Source: Ferruginibacter sp. (lineage in GTDB: Bacteria; Bacteroidota; Bacteroidia; Chitinophagales; Chitinophagaceae). From it: 64,000 bases of DNA. Numbering within the stretch: the stretch's first letter is position 1; every line of letters starts with the position of its first letter. The stretch spans positions 1 through 64,000 of the forward strand of contig JACMLJ010000052.1 of the NCBI GenBank assembly GCA_014379625.1, read 5' to 3'. This document shows positions 1-10,193 of the stretch, piece after piece. The notes beneath the pieces were generated by a model. It was not told where the DNA came from, ran no database searches, and worked only from the letters and a program-made list of their open reading frames with translations. A program made the translations under genes and the position numbers.

Positions 1-1458
1 ACATCAAAGGACACAGTGCAGGTAACGGTAAATGCCGCTGCAAACATAGCGCCGCTGGCGAATGCAGGGACAGATCAACCCCTCACATTACCAATAACCA
101 CCTCCACCATAACGGGTCTTGCTACCGATGCAGATGGTACGATCAGCAGCTATAACTGGATAAAAATCTCCGGTCCGGTTGCTGGCAACATCGCCACAGC
201 GAATGCCTCCACCACCACAGTAAACAACTTAGTGCAGGGAATTTATCAATATGAATTAACGGTAACGGATAACAGTGGAGCAACATCGAAAGACACAGTG
301 CAGGTAACGGTAAATGCCGCTGCCAATATGCCGCCTATGGCGGATGCCGGTACAGATCAAACCATCACCTTACCAATAAATACCACCAACTTAACGGGTT
401 TTGGAATAGATGCAGATGGCGTTATCATCAGCTATAGCTGGATAAAAATCTCCGGTCCGCTTACAGGCAGTATCACCACTGCGAATGCCTCCACCACAGT
501 AATAAACAACTTAGTTCAGGGAGTATATCAATATGAATTAACGGTAACTGATAATAATGGAACAACATCAAAAGACACAGTGCAGGTAACGGTAAATGCG
601 GCAGCAAACATAGCACCGTTGGCGGATGCCGGTACAGATCAAAGCATCACATTACCAATAAATACAACAACCTTAACGGGTCTTGGAACCGATGCAGATG
701 GCACGATCAGCAGTTATGGCTGGATAAAAATCTCCGGTCCGCTAACAGGCAGCATCGGCACAGCGAATGTCTCCACCACAGCAATAAACAACTTAGTGCA
801 AGGAATATATCAATATGAATTAACGGTAACGGATAACAGTGGAGCAACATCGAAAGACACAGTCCAGGTAACAGTAAATGCGGCTGTGATTATAAATCAA
901 TTGCCCACCGCGAATGCAGGCAATGATATTGACATTGTACTGCCAACAAATACTGCTTTGTTAACGGGAACCGGTGTTGATCCTGACGGGACGATCGTTT
1001 CTTACAACTGGAAAGTTATGAACGGGCCAACCGGCTATTTCATTAACAACCCGGCTTTGAACGAAACTAAAATAGAAAACCTGTTCCAGGGTGTTTATAC
1101 TATTGAATTTACCATTACAGACAACAACGGCGCAATAGTAAAAGATACTCTAATCATAACTGTATCAAGTCCGAGATTATCAAATTACAGTTCAAATGAA
1201 TTTAAAGTATATCCAAATCCTGTTAAGGATATCGCCAACTTAAGTATTTCAACCATCAACGCAAATACCAAAATGTCTGTATCAGTGGTGGACCTTGGTG
1301 GCAGGTTGGTAAAATACCAGGAACTGGTATCATTGAGCAATAGTACAGTCTTGAAATTGGACATGTCTAATCTGAGTAATGGTTATTATATTATTACAGT
1401 GGGATTTGATGATGGACGAAGGCTTAGTTCAAAGGTTATGAAGTATGGTGGAAATTAA
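1..1458 (+). CDS. PKD-repeat surface protein with T9SS sorting domain (5' end outside window)
   Basis: The reading frame is open from base 1, so the true start lies upstream and only the last 485 or so residues are present. Four PKD (polycystic kidney disease, Ig-like) domains start near nt 46, 328, 610 and 895. Each has the pattern ANAGTDQ-ITLP ... DADGTISSY-W-ISGP ... YQYELTVTDN-G. The first three units repeat with an exact 282-bp (94-residue) period; the fourth has diverged. The last 85 or so residues form a type A T9SS C-terminal sorting domain (YPNPVKD, then alternating beta strands ending in KVMKYGG), so the protein is expected to be exported through the outer membrane and anchored or released there. 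PKD domains usually act as spacers or glycan or protein contacts; the functional N-terminus is not visible. The paralogous gene downstream shares the PKD type, the sorting domain and the terminator. Confidence 0.9.
   Translation, partial: TSKDTVQVTVNAAANIAPLANAGTDQPLTLPITTSTITGLATDADGTISSYNWIKISGPVAGNIATANASTTTVNNLVQGIYQYELTVTDNSGATSKDTVQVTVNAAANMPPMADAGTDQTITLPINTTNLTGFGIDADGVIISYSWIKISGPLTGSITTANASTTVINNLVQGVYQYELTVTDNNGTTSKDTVQVTVNAAANIAPLADAGTDQSITLPINTTTLTGLGTDADGTISSYGWIKISGPLTGSIGTANVSTTAINNLVQGIYQYELTVTDNSGATSKDTVQVTVNAAVIINQLPTANAGNDIDIVLPTNTALLTGTGVDPDGTIVSYNWKVMNGPTGYFINNPALNETKIENLFQGVYTIEFTITDNNGAIVKDTLIITVSSPRLSNYSSNEFKVYPNPVKDIANLSISTINANTKMSVSVVDLGGRLVKYQELVSLSNSTVLKLDMSNLSNGYYIITVGFDDGRRLSSKVMKYGGN
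19..864 (+). repeat. Three tandem 282-bp PKD-coding repeats
   Basis: The string CAGGTAACGGTAAATGC recurs at 19, 301 and 583, with a slightly altered copy at 865. This gives an exact 282-bp period. The units are nearly identical in DNA as well as in protein, which points to recent duplication or gene conversion. Confidence 0.9.
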
Positions 1459-1484
1459 GGAATAATATAGATTGATTGAATGGC

Positions 1485-1521
1485 AAGGGTGACAGGCGTA
1501 AAAAGCTTAGTCACCCTTTTT
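1485..1521 (+). terminator. Rho-independent terminator after the PKD gene
   Basis: A 9-bp stem, AAGGGTGAC paired with GTCACCCTT, surrounds a 16-nt loop and runs into a T-rich tract. It starts 27 nt after the stop codon. The same stem follows the paralogous gene at 9756. Confidence 0.85.
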
Positions 1522-1851
1522 ATTATAATAAGGGCCTGTCAAAATTCCATTGTTTGAAATTTGGAAGATTGTTTCTTTGTCCTTGTTTCTACACCAAATT
1601 ATCTACGCCTTAGTAAAGAATTTTGTTCTTATAATTTTTATTTCAACTTTCACTATTTTACACTGGTTTTGCAATTATAGGATAGCTGATCGATCGTAAC
1701 TGCTCCTAAAAAGTGGGAGAATGCCCATAATTAACAAAAGATTATGTTAATAACTAATAGCTTGAATTTGGCAATCTGGTATAGTTATTGTGAAAATTCC
1801 TGAAATTTTATTATTTATTATTTTTTTTATCCAATAATTTGAACGTTTTTT
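1522..1851. other. AT-rich intergenic region, no gene seen
   Basis: No convincing coding frame, RNA gene or repeat was recognised between the terminator of the first gene and the small open frame that begins at 1852. Confidence 0.5.
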
Positions 1852-2133
1852 ATGTTTACAGAGCATTTTAAAGAATATTCGGAACTGACTGCGGCACAAT
1901 TTCCAATATTATTTTTTCTTCTAATTAGTGCCGGTGGACTTGTATATTTTACCTGCTATTTGGCAGTGAAGTATTTGGTGAATGCTACTTTCCACAGGCA
2001 GGGGATTCCATTAATAAGTTTCCGGCAGAGGGTATTTAACCCCGGATTGAATGGAGGTACCCAGGCAAAAGCCGCACGGATTTTACAAATTTTGAAAAAA
2101 TCTCAACCCTATATAGTTCAGGAAATCTTTTAA
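1852..2133 (+). CDS. Small hypothetical membrane protein (doubtful)
   Basis: This is a 93-residue frame of unknown function. Residues 17-44 or so are strongly hydrophobic (FPILFFLLISAGGLVYFTCY) and could form one membrane helix. They are followed by a basic, glycine-containing tail. There is no clear ribosome-binding site, but Bacteroidota genes often lack one. It stands alone between two large adhesin-type genes in AT-rich DNA, so it could be a chance open frame. Confidence 0.3.
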   Translation: MFTEHFKEYSELTAAQFPILFFLLISAGGLVYFTCYLAVKYLVNATFHRQGIPLISFRQRVFNPGLNGGTQAKAARILQILKKSQPYIVQEIF

Positions 2134-2573
2134 AAGATGTCCTTGAATAAAATGATTTTTTTATAAGTCTATTAATAACACCCCTTGTAAGCAATGCCCT
2201 CACTATCCGCCATGAATTATTAATGAACAATGTTTTTTAATAAAGTTGTGGCTAATTTTTCCGATTGTTTGAAGAAATTATAATTGGGTAAAAAAACCTG
2301 ATAACATTATGTATTTCACCATTCGTAGTGATGAAATAATTATGTGTACTAGTGAGCAACACCAGGGATTTCCAGGTATCGGGTATGGATGACAAGGATA
2401 ATTAAATACAAATACTTATTTGAAATGGGTGTAAACAAGATAACAAAATGGAAGATATTTAATTTGTCTCAATGACAATTACTATAAACTGATCTGCACC
2501 TCCCTACAGGTGTACGTTAGAATCATATTACCAATAACCAATAGCAGATGGAAATCGGCCTTTAAAAAAACAC
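2134..2573. other. AT-rich upstream region of the PA14/PKD gene
   Basis: No gene or RNA was recognised. The promoter of the 7.1-kb gene is expected here, but I could not find a convincing TTG-N17-23-TAnnTTTG pair. Confidence 0.4.
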
Positions 2574-5500
2574 ATGAACATGAAGAACCTACTATTAAAG
2601 AACCTTGTTTTTCTTTTACTTATCAGCCTTAATGGCTTTTCGCAGGATGGTAAATTTTCTTTTACCATTCCAACAACGCTTCATGTAAGCGCAGGGGTAT
2701 TTAAAAATGATAGCGTATTGGTAAGAACACTTTGGAGTGATAGCGTAATGTCGGCAGGTACGTATACCAGGTATTGGGACGGAACCGATGATTATGGTAA
2801 TGCAATCACTTCACCGGCATCGACCTATAAAATAAAAGTACTTACCAATAATATAAAATACACCTGGCAGGGAGTGATTGGTAATACATCCGATGCTCAA
2901 ACCGGTTCATCTGTGCATTTAAGCTACTTTCATAATATGATGGGACTTGCTTTTGGGCCAACATATGGTTACATGTGTAAAGGTTATGCTGAAGGTGCAA
3001 ATGATATTTCGAAATTCCTGATAGGGGAACCCAATAAAAAAGTTGAAATGGTTTCTGCCGCTACTGGCGGAAAGGCAGATATCAATTATGTTGTAACAGA
3101 CGGCACTTACGTTTATTGGGGAGCATTTGATTCCAATGCGGGCAGTAATACTTTTGTGTTTGCAACACAGGTTAGTAATGATGCAGAAGTGGCATTTGCC
3201 AGCGGTGTACCCTATTCTGTTGTATTTGCAAGAACATATCCATCTGTAATTTCCAAGATGGATAATCCTATCTCCGGAATATCAGGTTTAGCGGTTCAGA
3301 GAAATGGTAATTATTTATTTGTTGCAAGGGCAGATTTGAACCAGGTGCAGGTATTGAACAAAACCACCGGTGCATTGCTGCAAACACTATCCTACAACAC
3401 CCCGAGAGGGTTGAGTGTTGATGGAAGTGATAATCTCTGGATGGCTACAGGTACTATGGCAGAAGCAGATACAGTGGCCAGGTATTCCGTTAATTGGGAC
3501 GGCACATTATCTTCCCGGGTAATTACCATACTCGGGCTTTCGGACCCCCTCGCTACCCAGGTATCTCCAGATGGGTTAACATTAGCAGTGGCGGATGGCG
3601 GAGCAAGCCAACAGGTTAAATTTTACAATAATTCAACTGGGGTTTATACAAAGACCTTGGGTGTTGCGGGGGGTTACGCTTTGGATGCTGAAGTAGATGA
3701 CGATAAATTTTATTTTAATTCAATTGCAAGCGGCAATAGAAAAACTTTTATCGCCTATCAACCGGACGGCAGTTTTTGGGTAAACGATCACGGGAATTAC
3801 CGGACCCAGCATTTTAGCAAAAACAGGAATTATATTGATAATATTATGTCATTAGGCTCAAGTTATATTACGGGGGTTGATAAAAATGATGTAAAAAGGG
3901 TTTTTATGGGCTATTTGGAATTTGAAGTGGATTATTCCAAACCCGTTGAAAATTCATGGAAACTGAAGAAAAACTGGCAGGCAACCGTGCCCTCAACTTA
4001 CGACGAATTTGCGTCCATGAGAAATCCGATGACTTTAAGCAACGGGAAGACTTATGCATTTATCCGGCCTTCCTCTCATCAATATGAAGTAGTAGAACTC
4101 CCCAAAACCGGAACACTGCGCCGGACAGGGGTACTTACAGGCGATCTTCATAAAGTACTCTGCAGTGATGGTTCCCTGCAAGGTCTCGGAGGATCTGGCA
4201 AAACCTTAATGTATGTCAGATACCCGCTTACAGGATTTGATGGTTCAGGCAATCCAGTGTGGAGTTCAACTGCTGATATTCTGGCAACGGCGCAAACAGA
4301 TGATGTGACCGGGAACCCCGTGTCATCACCCAATGACCAGATATTTTCACCAACTACTAATAAAGTTGTTTTGTATAACCCTGCTACAGCACTGAATTAC
4401 GGAGGAACAATAAAGCACACGGGCTATCATTTGGGATTAATGCAAAAGGGCGCAAATAATGACTATCTTTTTCAAACGGAAAAGTCAACACATAAAAATT
4501 ATGGCGGTGATTTTCCTCCCGCGGGATATTTTGATATTGGCAATGGTGTTGGATACGCAGGTACCATTGCAAATATTCTTGATCATCATATTATCACATC
4601 TTACCACGGCGAATTTTGGAAAGGAGGTCAGACCAATAAGTTTAACCATTATTATGACAATGGGTTGGCACTGGGGCAGTTTGGAACTACCAGGTCTGAT
4701 GTGGGCTTTAGCACCGAAGCTGCCGCCGGAATGGCTGGAAATGCATTAACCCCGGGCCTGATAAAAGACAGTAAAACCGGAAATCTTTACTTATGGCACG
4801 GCGATGAAAGTGATCATTCGGGGATTCACAGATGGGAAATTTCTGGTTTAAATACAATTAATGAACAGGTAGTAACTATTCAATTTCCTGCAACATATAC
4901 CCTGCCGGTTGTTGATTTTGTTGATTTAATGGCCGGTTTACCTTTTAGTGCCGACCTGGTAAATAATACAGCGGGATGGACAAGAACAACATTAGTAAAT
5001 GATGCCGAATGGGGGGCATTCACATCATCACTTAGCTACGACCCGCTACTTGGCAATACTTTAGGGGTAGGTGGGTCTATCAAAACAGCATTTGCGGAGA
5101 AGTCAGTTAACAGGGATTTAGGAACAAATAATGTAACCAATTCGTGGAAGATTACCGGAAAAATTGCTTATGGAGGTGATGCAAATAAACATGCAGAATC
5201 ATTTGTGGAAGTATTAGATGCCAATGATAAAATACTAACGAATTTCTATTTTGGATCAACCTACCCTCCGCATAAAGCCCACTTATTTGGGAATGGTAAA
5301 TCCATTGTATCAAATCCTGGATTTTATGTGGATGGGGCCGGTAAGCCTGTTGCTGTAGAAATCGGCATCGTAAACGGGGTAGTAACATTTTTGTATGGCA
5401 GTAATGCACCTGTTACTACCACAATTTTAGACGGTACCGGCAACTGGAGAACTCCTAAAACCTTGCGGATCAGATTTTGGAATAATGGTAATTCCGGAGG

Positions 5501-8500
5501 TTCTTCATCGCAGGTTATTTATGTCAGGGATCTGAAATTTTATAAAGATAATGGGTCGGTTAATGTAGCACCTAACAAGGCGCCGGTAGCGGATGCGGGT
5601 ACAAACCAGGTAATCACATTGCCATTAAATACGGTAACGTTAACCGGAAAAGGTACCGATATGGATGGTACCATAAGCAGCTACGCATGGGCCCAAATCT
5701 CGGGTCCGGCCCCGGCAACCATTGTAAGCCCCAACGCCGCAACTACCGCAATAAATGACCTGGCGCAGGGTGTGTATCAATTTGAATTGACAGTAACCGA
5801 CAACAATGGGGCAGTTGGAAAAGCCACTGTCCTGGTAACCGTTAATTCACAGTCTGGTATTAATTTACTTCCTGCTGTTAATCCGGCAAACACTGTAAAC
5901 GGGTTAGATTATTCATATTACGAAGGAAACTGGAGCATTTTACCCGATTTTTCATCCCTGGTTCCGGAGAAAACAGGTACCAGTGCCAATTTTGATATCT
6001 CCCTGGCAAACAAGTCAAATCATTATGGGTTTAGCTTTACCGGCTTTATCGAAGTACCCATTGACGGCCAGTATACATTTTTTACCACTTCTGACGATGG
6101 CAGTCATCTTTACATCGATAATGTACTGGTTGTGGATAACGATGGCATCCATGGCGCAACTGAAAAATCAGGCACAATCGGGTTAAAAGCCGGGAAGCAT
6201 GCGATTAAGGGACTGTATTTTCAAAAAAGTGGCGGCGAGGTTTTTTTGGTTAGTTATGAAGGTATGGGTATTTCCAAACAAGCTATTCCGTCACAGGTAC
6301 TTTACAGGGTTACATTAACCAATGCGCCACCGGTAGCTAACGCCGGTGCAGATCAAACGATTACACTGCCAACCACTTCAGTAACATTAAACGGTAGCGG
6401 AATTGACGGGGATGGTACAATCAGCAGTTATTCCTGGATTCAAATATCCGGTCCCTCCAGCGGATGGATAGCATCATCCAATTCAGCGACCACCATGATC
6501 CTCAGTTTATCACCGGGCGTTTATCAATATGAATTAACCGTAACTGATAACAATGGGGCTATTGGAAAAGATATAGTTTTAGTTACAGTAAATCTCAAGC
6601 TCAATAATACCAACAATAATAGTAACAGTAACGGAGGTATTTTACTTCCGGCAGTTTACCCGCTTAATATTGTAAACGGATTAGACTATACCTATTATGA
6701 AGGAAACTGGAGCGTTTTGCCCGATTTTTCATCCCTGATTCCGGAGAAAACAGGTACCACTACTAATTTTGATCTTTCCCCCGCAAACAACCCAAACCAC
6801 TATGGGTTTAGCTTTACCGGCTTTATTGAAGTACCGTCTGACGGAGAGTATACATTTTTTACCACTTCTGACGATGGCAGTCATCTGTTCATCGATAATG
6901 TACTGGTTGTGGATAACGATGGCACACATGGTGCAACTGAAAAATCAGGCACAATCGGGTTAAAAGCAGGGAAGCATGCGATCAAGGGCCTGTATTTTCA
7001 AAAAAGTGGCGGCGAGGTTTTTCTGGTTAGTTATGAAGGTATGGGTATTTCCAAACAGGCTATTCCATCATATGTACTTTACAGGGTTACATTAACCAAT
7101 ACTCCACCGGTAGCTAACGCCGGTGCAGATCAAACGATTACACTGCCAACCACTTCAGTAACATTAACCGGTAGCGGAACAGACGGGGATGGTACAATCA
7201 GTAATTATTCCTGGATTCAAATATCCGGTCCCGCCGGCGGATGGATCGCATCATCCAATTCAGCGACCACAATGATCCTCAGTTTATTACCGGGTGTTTA
7301 TCAATACGAACTTACCGTAACCGATAACAACGGTGCAGTGGGAAAAGATACTGTGCAGGTATCGGTTATAATCTCTACACTCAACACTTTAAACCTGCTT
7401 CCGGCTGTTAACCCAGCCAATACGGTAAATGGACTGAACTATAAATATTACGAAGGAAACTGGAGCGTTTTACCCGATTTTACTTTGCTCAATCCCGTTA
7501 AAACAGGCACAACCAGTAATTTTGACCTATCCCTTAAAAACAGGGCCGACCAGTATGGGTTTAATTTTACCGGTTTTATCGAGGTACCTGCTGATGGTCA
7601 GTATACATTTTATACAAGTTCTGATGATGGAAGCAATTTATATATCGATAATTTGCTGGTGGTAGACAACGATGGTACCCATGGCGCAATTGAAAAATCG
7701 GGCACGATTGGATTAAAGGCGGGGAAGCATGCAATAACCGGATTATTTTTTCAACAAAGTGGTGGGGAGGTTTTCGTCGTTAGTTATGAAGGCATGGGTA
7801 TATTAAAACAGGCAATTCCGAATTGGGTACTTTATAAGGCTAACACCACCCCTTCGGCAAATGCCGGACCTGATCAAACGATTACGCATCCAACCAGTAC
7901 CGTAACCTTAACGGGTAGTGGAACAGACACAGATGGAACAATCAGCAGTTATTACTGGACCAGAATTTCCGGCCCCCTTAACGGGTTGATAATAACCCCC
8001 AATCTATCCGGCACGCTGATCACGGGTTTAACAAAAGGCATATATCAATATGAACTGACCGTAACGGACAACAGTGGGGAAACCGGAAAAGATACGGTAC
8101 AGGTAACCGTCAATGCGCTTTCCACCAATAATTTACTCCCGGCTGTTAACCCCGCCAATACTGTAAACGGGTTAGACTATAGTTATTATGAGGGAAAATG
8201 GAGCGTTCTGCCGCAATTTCCTTTGCTTGTTCCGGTCAAAACAGGTACCACTGTTAATTTTGACCTCTCCCTTGCCGAAAGGCCTACGCATTATGGCTTC
8301 AGCTTTACCGGGTTTATTGAAGTACCGGCTGATGGTCTGTACACGTTTTATACAAGTTCTGATGATGGGAGCAACCTGTACATCGATGATGTATTAATCG
8401 TAGACAATGACGGACTACATGGTGCAACTGAAAAGTCGGGTATTATCGGGTTAAAAGCTGGCAAGCATGCCATAAAAGGGTTATTTTTTCAACAAGGTGG

Positions 8501-9722
8501 CGGAGAGGTTTTCCTGGTTAGTTATGAAGGCATGGGCATTTCAAAACAAACCATTCCCGCATCTGCCTTATACAGGGTTTCCCTCGGCACTACCTACGCG
8601 AATAATTTACTTCCGGCAGTAAACCCTGCCAATACTGTAAATGGATTGGACTATAAATATTACGAAGGACACTGGAGCGTTTTGCCTGATTTTTTATCAC
8701 TTTACCCGGTTAAAACAGGTACTACCGGTAATTTTGATCTTTCTCTTGCCAACAGGCCCGACAACTATGGATTTAGCTTTACCGGCTTTATACAAGTGCC
8801 TTATGATGGTCAATACACATTTTATACAACATCAGATGATGGCAGCAGTTTGTACATTGATAATGTGCTAACGGTAACGAATGATGGCTTACATGGCGCA
8901 AATGAGGAATCCGGCACTATTGGATTAAAAGCAGGGAAACACCTGATACAGGGCTTGTTTTTTCAGCAGGGTGGCGGAGAAGTTTTGGTGGTGAGTTATG
9001 AAGGTATGGGTATTTCAAAACAGGCAATTCCTTCGCAGGTACTTTACAGGAGTACAATAGCAAATGATGCCCCAAAAGCCAATGCCGGAGCGGACCTGGT
9101 AATTACGCTTCCAAACAATACAACCGCATTAATTGGAAGTGGTACGGATGCTGACGGAACGATCAGTAGTTTCAAGTGGGAGAAATTATCCGGGCCCAAT
9201 GGCGATATGATATTAAATCCCCACTCAGCCATTACCACCGTCAGCAAACTTGAATTTGGTGTGTACCAGTATAAATTAACTGTAACGGATAATAATGGCG
9301 CTACATCTTCCGATATCGTGTGGGTGATCGTGGTTTCAAAATTGACCGTTCTTGAACAAACCCAATCCCGTTCGGTAATTAACAATGGTAACCCCCCGGC
9401 CCTGCATGCGGATTCAGCAAATGCACAAGGCAGTAAAAATCTAAACAGTTTTAAATTGTCCAAAAACAATGAATTAAAACTGTACCCAAATCCGGTAAAA
9501 AGTTTTGCTGATCTTGACATCACCACAGCCGCAAACAACAGTAAATTGTTCCTCTCCGTGTACAATTCCCTGGGTATGCTCGTTAATTCCAGGCAGATCT
9601 ATACCTCCGGGAAAAATACCATTTACAGGTTTAACATGACTGGCTTAGGTAAAGGTATTTATACAATGGTTGTAACGTTTGGGGATGGGCAAAAAATCAG
9701 TCATAAGTTTATAAAAGATTAG
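2574..9722 (+). CDS. Giant secreted PA14/PKD multidomain protein with T9SS sorting domain
   Basis: The protein has 2382 residues. A signal peptide covers about residues 1-24 (KNLLLKNLVFLLLISLNGFS). A FlgD-like Ig segment follows (about 30-100: TRYWDGTDDYGN), then a large region of roughly 110-750 that looks like an NHL-type beta-propeller, then a concanavalin-like segment. Five PKD domains start near residues 1002, 1253, 1509, 1756 and 2164. Five PA14 domains start near 1098, 1358, 1607, 1853 and 2011; each reads NGLDYxYYEGxWS, YTFxTxSDDGS.LYID and SYEGMGI. The order is PKD-PA14 four times, then PA14, PKD and the sorting domain (LYPNPVKS, near 2301). PA14 domains commonly bind glycans, so a surface adhesin or carbohydrate-processing scaffold is likely. 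No catalytic domain was recognised with confidence. Either of two start codons, 2574 or 2580, gives the same signal peptide. Confidence 0.92.
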   Translation: MNMKNLLLKNLVFLLLISLNGFSQDGKFSFTIPTTLHVSAGVFKNDSVLVRTLWSDSVMSAGTYTRYWDGTDDYGNAITSPASTYKIKVLTNNIKYTWQGVIGNTSDAQTGSSVHLSYFHNMMGLAFGPTYGYMCKGYAEGANDISKFLIGEPNKKVEMVSAATGGKADINYVVTDGTYVYWGAFDSNAGSNTFVFATQVSNDAEVAFASGVPYSVVFARTYPSVISKMDNPISGISGLAVQRNGNYLFVARADLNQVQVLNKTTGALLQTLSYNTPRGLSVDGSDNLWMATGTMAEADTVARYSVNWDGTLSSRVITILGLSDPLATQVSPDGLTLAVADGGASQQVKFYNNSTGVYTKTLGVAGGYALDAEVDDDKFYFNSIASGNRKTFIAYQPDGSFWVNDHGNYRTQHFSKNRNYIDNIMSLGSSYITGVDKNDVKRVFMGYLEFEVDYSKPVENSWKLKKNWQATVPSTYDEFASMRNPMTLSNGKTYAFIRPSSHQYEVVELPKTGTLRRTGVLTGDLHKVLCSDGSLQGLGGSGKTLMYVRYPLTGFDGSGNPVWSSTADILATAQTDDVTGNPVSSPNDQIFSPTTNKVVLYNPATALNYGGTIKHTGYHLGLMQKGANNDYLFQTEKSTHKNYGGDFPPAGYFDIGNGVGYAGTIANILDHHIITSYHGEFWKGGQTNKFNHYYDNGLALGQFGTTRSDVGFSTEAAAGMAGNALTPGLIKDSKTGNLYLWHGDESDHSGIHRWEISGLNTINEQVVTIQFPATYTLPVVDFVDLMAGLPFSADLVNNTAGWTRTTLVNDAEWGAFTSSLSYDPLLGNTLGVGGSIKTAFAEKSVNRDLGTNNVTNSWKITGKIAYGGDANKHAESFVEVLDANDKILTNFYFGSTYPPHKAHLFGNGKSIVSNPGFYVDGAGKPVAVEIGIVNGVVTFLYGSNAPVTTTILDGTGNWRTPKTLRIRFWNNGNSGGSSSQVIYVRDLKFYKDNGSVNVAPNKAPVADAGTNQVITLPLNTVTLTGKGTDMDGTISSYAWAQISGPAPATIVSPNAATTAINDLAQGVYQFELTVTDNNGAVGKATVLVTVNSQSGINLLPAVNPANTVNGLDYSYYEGNWSILPDFSSLVPEKTGTSANFDISLANKSNHYGFSFTGFIEVPIDGQYTFFTTSDDGSHLYIDNVLVVDNDGIHGATEKSGTIGLKAGKHAIKGLYFQKSGGEVFLVSYEGMGISKQAIPSQVLYRVTLTNAPPVANAGADQTITLPTTSVTLNGSGIDGDGTISSYSWIQISGPSSGWIASSNSATTMILSLSPGVYQYELTVTDNNGAIGKDIVLVTVNLKLNNTNNNSNSNGGILLPAVYPLNIVNGLDYTYYEGNWSVLPDFSSLIPEKTGTTTNFDLSPANNPNHYGFSFTGFIEVPSDGEYTFFTTSDDGSHLFIDNVLVVDNDGTHGATEKSGTIGLKAGKHAIKGLYFQKSGGEVFLVSYEGMGISKQAIPSYVLYRVTLTNTPPVANAGADQTITLPTTSVTLTGSGTDGDGTISNYSWIQISGPAGGWIASSNSATTMILSLLPGVYQYELTVTDNNGAVGKDTVQVSVIISTLNTLNLLPAVNPANTVNGLNYKYYEGNWSVLPDFTLLNPVKTGTTSNFDLSLKNRADQYGFNFTGFIEVPADGQYTFYTSSDDGSNLYIDNLLVVDNDGTHGAIEKSGTIGLKAGKHAITGLFFQQSGGEVFVVSYEGMGILKQAIPNWVLYKANTTPSANAGPDQTITHPTSTVTLTGSGTDTDGTISSYYWTRISGPLNGLIITPNLSGTLITGLTKGIYQYELTVTDNSGETGKDTVQVTVNALSTNNLLPAVNPANTVNGLDYSYYEGKWSVLPQFPLLVPVKTGTTVNFDLSLAERPTHYGFSFTGFIEVPADGLYTFYTSSDDGSNLYIDDVLIVDNDGLHGATEKSGIIGLKAGKHAIKGLFFQQGGGEVFLVSYEGMGISKQTIPASALYRVSLGTTYANNLLPAVNPANTVNGLDYKYYEGHWSVLPDFLSLYPVKTGTTGNFDLSLANRPDNYGFSFTGFIQVPYDGQYTFYTTSDDGSSLYIDNVLTVTNDGLHGANEESGTIGLKAGKHLIQGLFFQQGGGEVLVVSYEGMGISKQAIPSQVLYRSTIANDAPKANAGADLVITLPNNTTALIGSGTDADGTISSFKWEKLSGPNGDMILNPHSAITTVSKLEFGVYQYKLTVTDNNGATSSDIVWVIVVSKLTVLEQTQSRSVINNGNPPALHADSANAQGSKNLNSFKLSKNNELKLYPNPVKSFADLDITTAANNSKLFLSVYNSLGMLVNSRQIYTSGKNTIYRFNMTGLGKGIYTMVVTFGDGQKISHKFIKD
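5577..9300 (+). repeat. Tandem PKD-PA14 modules, part with exact 777-bp period
   Basis: Matching landmarks in modules 1 and 2 are exactly 777 bp (259 codons) apart: the PA14 string GAAGGAAACTGGAGC at 5922 and 6699, and the PKD string CGGTAGCTAACGCCGG at 6331 and 7108. The second and third PKD copies differ at only a few per cent of bases by eye. Later modules are shorter and more diverged, and the last PA14 follows another PA14 directly. Confidence 0.85.
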
Positions 9723-9755
9723 GATAAATTCCAGGTAATAATTTTTTTAGAAGGC

Positions 9756-9794
9756 AAGGGTGACAGTTTATAAATAAATTGTCACCCTTTTTTT
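9756..9794 (+). terminator. Rho-independent terminator after the PA14/PKD gene
   Basis: AAGGGTGAC pairs with GTCACCCTT and is followed by a long T run. The stem and the bases before it (GGCAAGGGTGACAG) match the terminator at 1485, so the two genes share their 3' flank as well as their domains. Confidence 0.88.
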
Positions 9795-9832
9795 GTATTA
9801 CGCTTTATGCAACCGCGGTTATTAAAATGCTA

Positions 9833-10050
9833 TTAGAAAATTAAGTTATTGGTTTTAACCGGTTGCAAATGGAGCCCGGGGTTGCCGGCCATTAATAGTG
9901 TGTAATATTCACGGGCCTCATTTAGATCCATTGCAATCCGTTGCCCGTTTGTAAGGGAATGCCAATATCGCCTACCAAATTTGCAAGTTCTAAGATAGAA
10001 CTGTACAGTTGCGGGTAACCAACCACTATTTGAAAATCACCCTTTGATAT
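9833..10050 (-). pseudogene. Possible decayed coding fragment of unknown family
   Basis: Read on the minus strand, two adjoining frames give protein-like sequence. The upstream part reads KGDFQIVVGYPQLYSSILEL and then ANLVGDIGIPLQTGNG. After one frame change it continues as AMDLNEAREYYTLLMAGNPG, then LHLQPVKT, and stops at 9833-9835. The amino-acid composition is that of a real protein and the switch needs only one indel. I do not recognise the family, and no start codon in frame was found. It could be a relic gene or a dispersed repeat. Confidence 0.35.
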
Positions 10051-10193
10051 TTATGGGGAACTTTTTTTGTAAATTGAACGATCTTTAAGTATTTAATCCA
10101 CCAAAGCGCGTGGTGCGATGATTGGAAGCAGGCATCGAATTAACTTTCTGCTTTCCATTTGAAATAATTTCATTAATTTTTGACAAATTAAAT

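Noticed and set aside
9044..9565. 173-residue minus-strand frame at the end of the PA14/PKD gene
   Set aside because: Opposite the PKD and sorting-domain code, which is clearly coding; no family features.
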